Positions 58,749 to 64,000 of a DNA stretch of 64,000 nucleotides are shown here, in pieces. The notes under the pieces were generated by a model. The model saw only the letters and a list, made by a program, of their open reading frames with translations. It made no database searches and was not told where the DNA came from. The stretch is from Pseudogracilibacillus sp. (GTDB lineage Bacteria; Bacillota; Bacilli; Bacillales; Amphibacillaceae). Position numbers and translations under genes: made by a program. The stretch covers positions 1 to 64,000 of the forward strand of contig JAPFDT010000001.1 of assembly GCA_026169815.1 (NCBI GenBank), given 5' to 3'. Numbering within the stretch: the stretch's first letter is position 1; the number at the start of each line of letters is the position of its first letter.

Positions 58749-59246
58749 CTATCTTTGTTCTAACGGTTGTAATTTCGTTGCTTGTTTAACTCGGACAACG
58801 ATTACCCAACCAATTAATGCACCTGAAATACTACTAACTAAAAATGACGGCATAAAGAAGAAAGCGCCAAATGAATTTCCCATTAATAATTTCGCAAATG
58901 GAATAGAAAATAATGATGCTATTACTCCCGTTCCAAGGACCTCTCCTATTACTGCCCATCCTGATTTTTTAAATTTTTTATATAAATAACCGGCTAACCA
59001 TGCACCAATCATTCCACCTGGGAAAGCGAGTAATGAACCAAGCCCTAACATATTTCGTACTAAGCCAATCATAAAAGCAATTACTACAGCTGGCCCTGGA
59101 CCAAGTATGATTGCTGCTATGACATTCACTGCATGTTGAACAGGATATGCCTTAGCAACCCCTGCAGGAAACCAAAGAAACTGTGAACCTAATGTTCCAA
59201 TCGCGACTAATACTGCCATCGTCGTAAGTAAACGTGTTCGATTCAT
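58749..59246 (-). CDS. thiW: ThiW, substrate-binding membrane subunit for thiazole uptake
   Basis: This 165-residue membrane protein has about five to six helices. The motifs FPAGVAKAYPVQHAVNVIAAIILGP and RNMLGLGSLLAFPGGMIGAWLAGYLY identify ThiW, an ECF-type S component predicted to import hydroxyethylthiazole. It needs an EcfAT module encoded elsewhere. It is first in the operon behind the TPP riboswitch, with thiM to use the imported thiazole. Confidence 0.92.
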   Translation of the reverse strand: MNRTRLLTTMAVLVAIGTLGSQFLWFPAGVAKAYPVQHAVNVIAAIILGPGPAVVIAFMIGLVRNMLGLGSLLAFPGGMIGAWLAGYLYKKFKKSGWAVIGEVLGTGVIASLFSIPFAKLLMGNSFGAFFFMPSFLVSSISGALIGWVIVVRVKQATKLQPLEQR

Positions 59247-59261
59247 AGATCATTCTCCTTT

Positions 59262-59305
59262 AAAAAAATAATCGAGCCAAGTCACTATATTAGACCTGGC
59301 TCGGA
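59262..59305 (-). terminator. Terminator of the first TPP riboswitch
   Basis: CGAGCCAGGTCTAATATAG pairs with the GACTTGGCTCG arm and is followed by ATTATTTTTTT on the minus strand, 60 bases past the aptamer and just before the thiW ribosome site. Confidence 0.85.
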
Positions 59306-59321
59306 TAATTAACCTTGCATT

Positions 59322-59424
59322 TTCCGACTACTTCCCTCCGCTAGCATTAACTAGATCAGGTCCTTTAGGGTCGGAAAGAATAAACACCTTCCTCTCAGCC
59401 CGTCATAGGCACCCCTAGTAGTAC
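59322..59424 (-). promoter_or_regulatory. TPP riboswitch (thi box), thiW operon
   Basis: On the minus strand ACTAGGGGTGCC, GGGCTGAGAGG, ACCCTAA, ACCTGATCTAGTTAATGCTAG and CGGAGGGAAGT occur in order. These are the conserved THI-element blocks. TPP binding should cause termination ahead of thiW-thiD-thiE-thiM-Lin0512. Confidence 0.97.
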
Positions 59425-59483
59425 TTACTATTTTTTTATTGTTATAAAGTGTTACGTTTTTTCTATGAAATGTCATACAAATT

Positions 59484-60170
59484 TTACGAGTATGCTAATT
59501 CCTTAACAGGCCATGTTGAGATATTTTCTGCCATATCCCAAAACATATATTCAAAATAGCTTGTGCGGACAAAGATATCTTCTAATCTTTTAAGTTCATC
59601 CTCTGACTTCGTTTTGGATATATCGTTTATTAAAGCTTTACAATCCTCAGCAATTTTAGTGAATCCTTCAGATGAATACATTTTTACCCAATCTCCGTAT
59701 AATTCATGTTCTAATGCTCCTGGCCATTTAGCTAAGGTTTTTCCAATCCAATTATAACTCCATGCACATGCGAGTACTGCTGCAATCGCATTCTCTACCC
59801 CACCTCGTTGCGATTGACTGATCATATAACTCGTATATGCTGTCATTGTTGCCGAAGGTTCGGTTTCTTCTAACTCTTTATTAGAAATTCCAAACCTTTC
59901 TGCATATTCACGGTGTAAATCCATTTCAAAATTCATCGTTCCGTGTAATAGATTGGCAAATATAGTCATCGTATGTAAATCATTTGCCTTTGAACTTCCT
60001 ATAGCAAATACTCGAGAATATTCAATCAAATAAACATAATCTTGCTTCATGTAATGAATAAATTTTTCCTTATCTACTGTACCTTCTCCAATTCCTTTCA
60101 CAAATGGATGTTCTAAATAACTATTCCAAACAGGTTCTATAGCTTTAAACAATCGATCTGTAAACTTCAT
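59484..60170 (-). CDS. tenA: Aminopyrimidine aminohydrolase / thiaminase II
   Basis: TenA hydrolyses aminopyrimidines from degraded thiamine to HMP for reuse. The 228-residue all-helical protein has the catalytic Cys in AAVLACAWSYNWIG near residue 137 and the Glu in SYFEYMFWDMAE near 208. YMKQDYVYLIEYSR is the N-terminal signature. It has its own TPP riboswitch and terminator leader, separate from the thiW operon, so both can be set independently. Confidence 0.95.
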   Translation of the reverse strand: MKFTDRLFKAIEPVWNSYLEHPFVKGIGEGTVDKEKFIHYMKQDYVYLIEYSRVFAIGSSKANDLHTMTIFANLLHGTMNFEMDLHREYAERFGISNKELEETEPSATMTAYTSYMISQSQRGGVENAIAAVLACAWSYNWIGKTLAKWPGALEHELYGDWVKMYSSEGFTKIAEDCKALINDISKTKSEDELKRLEDIFVRTSYFEYMFWDMAENISTWPVKELAYS

Positions 60171-60321
60171 CTTTATCTCTCCTAAACACTTATTATCATA
60201 ATTAATTGAGTTAATGAATCAATTTCATCATTACTGACTATAACCTCAAACACGAACTTTACGTTTGATAATAACTAAAAGATTAATAGTTTATCAAAGA
60301 TACCTCCTTTACATATAAACA

Positions 60322-60358
60322 AAAAAGACTACATCCCCGTGTAGGAATGTAGTCTTAA
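60322..60358 (-). terminator. Terminator of the second TPP riboswitch
   Basis: AAGACTACATTCC...GGATGTAGTCTT is followed by TTTTTG on the minus strand. Confidence 0.88.
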
Positions 60359-60387
60359 GTTAAGTTCATACAATATACTTTCAATAT

Positions 60388-60488
60388 TCGACTACACTTC
60401 CCCACGCTAGTATTATCTAGATCGGGTTCAAAGGGTCAGAACTAACAACATGTTCTTCTCAGCCGCATAACAGCTCCCCTAGTGTTCT
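60388..60488 (-). promoter_or_regulatory. TPP riboswitch (thi box), tenA
   Basis: On the minus strand CACTAGGGGAGCT, GGCTGAGAAGA, ACCCTTTGAACCCGATCTAG, ATAATACTAGCG and TGGGGAAGTG appear in the order of a THI element. It stands in a leader of about 300 bases before tenA. The rest of the 60171-60711 gap holds promoters of tenA and bioY. Confidence 0.96.
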
Positions 60489-60656
60489 TTATTTTATTAA
60501 CTTTTCATCATTATCGTAGCATATAAAATAATATTGTAAAGAGTATTTTGTTAATAATCATTATTTTCAGTTTTATTTTTGCTATTAAATAAGGTTTTAC
60601 CTTACTTTTATCTAGTCTATATCCAATATCAAATTGTAACTATTTTTTATATACTC

Positions 60657-60722
60657 TTGACAAATTTTAAATCCTGTGATGAAATGCAATGTATGTTAAC
60701 CTTATTTTTATATGGTTAACAA
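60657..60722 (+). promoter_or_regulatory. bioY promoter with BirA operator
   Basis: TTGACA (60657-60662) with TGAAAT 17 bases later forms a sigma-A promoter. Just downstream is the inverted repeat TGTTAACC...GGTTAACAA (60694-60722), whose arms and ~13-base centre match BirA-biotinyl-AMP operators of Bacillaceae. Binding would block bioY-bioB when biotin is plentiful. Confidence 0.88.
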
Positions 60723-60741
60723 TAAAGTGGAGGTGTTTAAA

Positions 60742-61338
60742 ATAAGTAATCAAAGTAAAGTTTTCAAAATTGCATTTGGAGCTATGTTTGTCGCGCTAAC
60801 AGCTATCGGAGCTAATATCACGTCTATTGCTCCATTCCTTGTAGTCGGTGGTGTTCCAATTACACTACAAACCTTTTTTGCGGTGTTAGCTGGTTTAGTT
60901 TTAGGTAGTAGATTAGGTGCCTTTTCTATGTTCGTATATATGATGGTAGGTCTAGTCGGTGTACCTGTTTTTGCTCAATTTAAAGGTGGAATAGGTATGG
61001 CTCTTTCACCTACATTCGGTTTTATATTATCGTTTATCCTAGTCGCATACGTTGCAGGTAAGATTAGAGAAGTGAACGCTTCTTTGCCGTCATATATTAC
61101 TGCCGCATTAATTGCCATGTCTATTAACTATATTTTTGGGACGAACTGGATGTATTATGCTTATCAATTCTGGTTTGAGGCACCAGAAGGTTTTTCTTAT
61201 AAACTAGCATGGTTATGGATGATTCCACCTTTACCAAAAGATATTATTTTAACAGTTGTTGCTGGTACATTTGCATACCGCCTAAAGAAACATGGAATTC
61301 TTATACATGCACCTAACTTAACGAAACAAAGTGCATAA
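60742..61338 (+). CDS. bioY: Biotin transporter S component BioY, probable AUA start
   Basis: BioY is the biotin-binding membrane subunit of an ECF transporter, with six helices; blocks FALTAIGANITSIAP-like, GVPITLQTFFAVLAGLVLGSR and VGLVGVPVFAQFKGG are typical. The only ATG (60712) lies in the BirA operator with no ribosome site. A perfect GTGGAGGTG (60727-60735) is instead spaced for initiation at ATA 60742, giving xSNQSKVFKIAFGAMF, the usual BioY N-terminus. So AUA is probably the start; the alternative is a 10-codon longer protein from 60712. bioB follows after 33 bases. Confidence 0.88.
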   Translation: MSNQSKVFKIAFGAMFVALTAIGANITSIAPFLVVGGVPITLQTFFAVLAGLVLGSRLGAFSMFVYMMVGLVGVPVFAQFKGGIGMALSPTFGFILSFILVAYVAGKIREVNASLPSYITAALIAMSINYIFGTNWMYYAYQFWFEAPEGFSYKLAWLWMIPPLPKDIILTVVAGTFAYRLKKHGILIHAPNLTKQSA

Positions 61339-61371
61339 GCAAAAATAATTTAAAATAATAGGAGTGTTTTT

Positions 61372-62379
61372 ATGAATAATTGGGGAGATTTAGCCGATAA
61401 AGTTCTAAGTGGGCATGAAGTTATCCTGGATGAAGCTCTATCTATTTTACAAGCACCAGATGACGATATTTTACGTATAATGGATGCTGCCTTTAAAGTT
61501 AGAAAACATTATTTTGGTAAAAAAGTGAAGTTAAATATGATTATTAGTACAAAAACTGGTAATTGCTCTGAGAATTGCGGTTATTGCTCGCAGTCTATTA
61601 ATTCAACAGCTCCAATAGAGTCATATTCCATGATGACGAGAGAACAAATCATTGCCGGAGCAAAACAGGCTAATAATTTACAAGCGGGAACATATTGTAT
61701 TGTTGCCAGTGGTCGAGGGCCGACAAACCGTGAACTTGATCATATAACAGGTGCGATAAAAGAAATAAAAGAATCTTATTCTAATATGCGTATATGTGCA
61801 TGTTTAGGCATTTTAAGAGATGGACAAGCAGAAAAGCTAAAGGAAGCGGGAGTCGATCGCTACAATCATAACTTAAACACGTCTAAATCACACCATGACA
61901 ATATAACGACAAGTCATACGTATGATCATCGAGTAGAAACGGTAAGTAAAGCAACTAGCGCCGGTATTTCTCCATGTTCTGGTGTCATTGTTGGCATGAA
62001 AGAAAGATATGAAGATGTATATGAGATGGGTAAGGCATTAAGAGAATTAGATGTTGATTCTATACCCGTGAATTTCTTACATGCTATAGATGGAACAGCA
62101 CTTGAAGGAACAGATGAACTCACCCCATTATATTGTCTAAAAGTACTCGCCTTATTCCGATTCATGAATCCTACTAAAGAGATTCGGATTTCTGGAGGTA
62201 GAGAGGTCAATTTGCGTTCATTACAACCTTTAGGGTTATTTGCTGCTAATTCTATTTTTATTGGCGATTATTTAACTACTGATGGTCAAGAAGGCAATAA
62301 TGACTTTAAAATGTTAAAAGATTTAGGTTTTGAGATTGATTACGATAATGCTGAAGATAGAGAAATAGTAACTCAGTAA
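61372..62379 (+). CDS. bioB: Biotin synthase
   Basis: BioB inserts sulfur into dethiobiotin using radical SAM chemistry. The 335-residue protein has the radical [4Fe-4S] motif CSENCGYC (Cys65, Cys69, Cys72), YNHNLNTS and the [2Fe-2S] region with Arg in ISGGREVNLRS. The start follows ATAGGAG. With bioY in one operon it implies uptake plus last-step synthesis; other bio genes are not in the window. Confidence 0.97.
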   Translation: MNNWGDLADKVLSGHEVILDEALSILQAPDDDILRIMDAAFKVRKHYFGKKVKLNMIISTKTGNCSENCGYCSQSINSTAPIESYSMMTREQIIAGAKQANNLQAGTYCIVASGRGPTNRELDHITGAIKEIKESYSNMRICACLGILRDGQAEKLKEAGVDRYNHNLNTSKSHHDNITTSHTYDHRVETVSKATSAGISPCSGVIVGMKERYEDVYEMGKALRELDVDSIPVNFLHAIDGTALEGTDELTPLYCLKVLALFRFMNPTKEIRISGGREVNLRSLQPLGLFAANSIFIGDYLTTDGQEGNNDFKMLKDLGFEIDYDNAEDREIVTQ

Positions 62380-62463
62380 TCTAAATAACATAACGAATCT
62401 ATCTTATTACTTAAACTATAATGGATAAAATAATACTCTAACTTAGTGAAAGGATTTTTATTC

Positions 62464-62793
62464 ATGAATAAAGACAATAGCATTCTTGTTTATGGTGCAA
62501 CAGTTGACCAGGAAACAAGATGTATTCATTATCATACACGCAAGGATATTATCGCTATTAAATTTCGCTGTTGTCAGAAATATTACCCTTGTTATCAATG
62601 CCATAACGAGTCAGAAAATCACGCCATTCGTGTCTGGAAGAAACAAGAGTATGAAGAATCAGTTGTCTTATGTGGAGTATGTAGACACCAATTTTCCATC
62701 ACTGATTACATAACTAAAGGACAATGTCCACAATGTAGATCAACATTTAATTCAAATTGCTCGCGACACTTTCAGTTATATTTTGAGATGTGA
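62464..62793 (+). CDS. CHY zinc-finger protein
   Basis: This 109-residue protein from ATG 62464 (GAAAGGA site) is rich in Cys and His. DQETRCIHYHTRKDIIAIKF is the CHY opening, followed by CCQKYYPCYQCHNE, VVLCGVCRHQFS and GQCPQCRSTFNSNCSRH, which could bind three zinc ions. CHY proteins are thought to act in protein import or ubiquitin-like contexts in eukaryotes; bacterial roles are unknown. It may follow bioB in transcription (84 bases apart). Confidence 0.9.
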   Translation: MNKDNSILVYGATVDQETRCIHYHTRKDIIAIKFRCCQKYYPCYQCHNESENHAIRVWKKQEYEESVVLCGVCRHQFSITDYITKGQCPQCRSTFNSNCSRHFQLYFEM

Positions 62794-62829
62794 AAAAAAC
62801 CTGCGAACAAGTCTCGCAGGTTTGATTGA
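62794..62829 (+). terminator. Terminator of the CHY gene
   Basis: AAACCTGCGA...TCGCAGGTTT with a short ACAAGTC loop lies directly after the stop; the following T run is weak. Confidence 0.75.
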
Positions 62830-63054
62830 CTTTATTCAGCTTTCAAACATTAAACATACTATTACAACTTACGTTTATTTAGTAACTCGACTTTCACAAA
62901 CAGTAAACCAGTTTAAAACGATACAAATACTAAGCTACTGCACATCAAGCTCCCTAACTTGACGGCTTCAATTTAAAATAGACTGCTACATAGTTTAGAT
63001 AAATTGTGAAGTAACTGTATCATGTAAAATATAATTAAAGAATGTGTGCGCAAA

Positions 63055-63242
63055 GATTCGCTGCGGAATAACACTACGCTTTCCGCGGGCAACACCTCAA
63101 CTACCTCAGAAACAAAGCCCGTTTCTTCGGGGATTTTCGGTTGTTGCGTTCCGAAGTACACGATGTACTAGTGTCGACGTTGGTCACAGGACGTGACCGA
63201 TTTTAGTCGACCCGCAGGAGTCTTCGTGTTATTCCTTCGCTA
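63055..63242 (-). repeat. MITE-like palindromic element, copy A with insertion
   Basis: Read on the minus strand it goes GGAATAACACGAAGACTCCT, GCGGG ... CCCGCGGAAAGCG and then GTGTTATTCC, so the 10-bp ends are inverted repeats. The same GACTCCTGCGGG and CCCGCGGAAAGCG blocks bound copy B. Inside there is an extra palindrome bounded by GTCGAC (63173-63211). ORF 62973-63161 on this strand is a by-product. Confidence 0.82.
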
Positions 63243-63432
63243 TGTTTGATGCATTGAATGTTAGAATATACTTTAACTTAATTTTTTCTTAAGTATGCAG
63301 AATGTTATAAACCTTTTTCTTTTTAAGATGTTATAAAATTGAATATAATATTCTTAATTAAATAGCGAAAAAACGAAATACAGTCACTGAAAAAGCAATT
63401 ATAGTTAATAAAACTAGAAAAATAAACACATA

Positions 63433-63548
63433 GCAGTCCGAATATATGGAGACTCCTGCGGGAAGGAAGAGTCTATCAAGACCCCGCAAGGCGTAAGCCT
63501 GAGGAGACTTGATACTCGCCCGCGGAAAGCGGAATATATTCGGACTGC
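63433..63548 (+). repeat. MITE-like palindromic element, copy B
   Basis: This 116-bp element has 15-bp perfect terminal inverted repeats (GCAGTCCGAATATAT / ATATATTCGGACTGC), the blocks GACTCCTGCGGG and CCCGCGGAAAGCG inside them, and an inner stem TATCAAG...CTTGATA. GC content is clearly above the AT-rich surroundings. Similar elements are common between genes in Bacillaceae as I remember, but no search was run. The rest of 62830-63772 holds no gene I can support. Confidence 0.85.
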
Positions 63549-63772
63549 GATTGCTATTCTCTAATTAACTAATATAAACAACACCTTTTTCAGCCCAATA
63601 GAATGCGCAATGTTTTTGTGATATTGTGACGCAGTATCTGTCTACTACTCAGTAATTTACCTTAAAGCCAATCGATATATTAAATATTTGATTAAGCTTT
63701 GTTATATGGGTGCGAAAGTTGAGTTAATAACAATACTCTACCTTTTGACGATGCAAGGGATCTTTATTTAGC

Positions 63773-64000
63773 TCACTTTTGCAGCTCTGGATGTTGTTGA
63801 TGATACCAGTTACCTAGAAGCCTTAATACGACAAATTGCACAACAATACCGATACCTAATAAAACAAACGCATTACCTACAATCGTGTAAGCTAAATATA
63901 ACATTCCTGAAATAACAGCCGTTACAAGTGCATAAGGCATTTGTGTTTTCACATGGGCTATATGGTCCGACCCTGCAAAAATCGATGCCATAATTGTCGT
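63773..64000 (-). CDS. NhaC-type Na+/H+ antiporter, 3' end only
   Basis: The frame is open to the window edge, so the ATG at 63991 is internal. The visible residues (TTIMASIFAGSDHIAHVKTQMPYAL) match the last conserved block of NhaC-family Na+/H+ antiporters, followed by two membrane helices and a short polar tail. The protein exchanges Na+ for H+ at the membrane. Most of it lies outside the window. Confidence 0.75.
   Translation of the reverse strand, partial: TTIMASIFAGSDHIAHVKTQMPYALVTAVISGMLYLAYTIVGNAFVLLGIGIVVQFVVLRLLGNWYHQQHPELQK

Noticed and set aside
62973-63161. 62-codon minus-strand ORF
   Set aside because: It lies within the palindromic repeat element and has no start signal.

Overview
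The window comes from a low-GC, spore-forming Firmicute, most likely a member of the Bacillaceae (genus not determined). The signs are strong AGGAGG-type ribosome binding sites, SAM and TPP riboswitches in Bacillus-like arrangement, a BirA-type operator in front of bioY, a small spore-protein-like gene, LytS/LytT-type and NtrC-type two-component systems, a CadC/CadA pair and a Tn554-family transposon. Most genes lie on the minus strand. All calls were made by reading the sequence and the ORF track; no database was searched.

Layout. 1-6.1 kb: a methionine operon (SAM-I riboswitch, a 41-codon YezD-like gene missed by the ORF track, metI, a bifunctional metF/homocysteine methyltransferase, metE) flanked by two different arrays of about 20-bp-period tandem repeats. 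6.5-12.2 kb: purine permease, meso-diaminopimelate dehydrogenase, small spore-protein-like gene, acetolactate-synthase-like enzyme, PAP2 phosphatase. 12.36-22.03 kb: a genomic island inserted at a tRNA-Ala(GGC) gene. A 37-bp perfect copy of the tRNA 3' end bounds its far side next to a decayed phage-type integrase. Inside it a Tn554-like transposon (tnpA, frameshifted tnpB, tnpC, cadC, cadA) splits a radC-like gene exactly in its HPSGD...P motif.

22.8-30.2 kb: an alcohol/aldehyde locus (Zn-ADH behind a sigma-54 promoter, ALDH, NtrC-type regulator plus GAF/PAS kinase, Fe-ADH). 30.4-34.7 kb: CstA-type transporter with a LytS/LytT pair, probably a pyruvate or small-carboxylate sensing and uptake unit. 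34.9-43.6 kb: mixed single genes and several remnants (lipoprotein, ALDH, SDR) with an M20 deacylase, 2-hydroxyacid dehydrogenase, DUF2207 protein, EamA and DoxX-like membrane proteins, truncated haemoglobin and CBS protein. 43.7-47.2 kb: response regulator, kinase and ABC exporter operon. 47.6-52.3 kb: SsuABC-like importer with a VOC protein and an M20 amidohydrolase. 52.7-56.0 kb: acyl-CoA dehydrogenase with class III CoA-transferase, then a reductase behind a Fur-box-like site.

56.1-60.5 kb: thiamine salvage (thiW-thiD-thiE-thiM-Lin0512 family gene, and tenA) under two separate TPP riboswitches. 60.7-62.4 kb: bioY-bioB behind a BirA operator; bioY probably starts at an unusual AUA codon. 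62.5-64.0 kb: CHY zinc-finger protein, two MITE-like palindromic elements and the 3' end of an NhaC-type antiporter that runs off the window.
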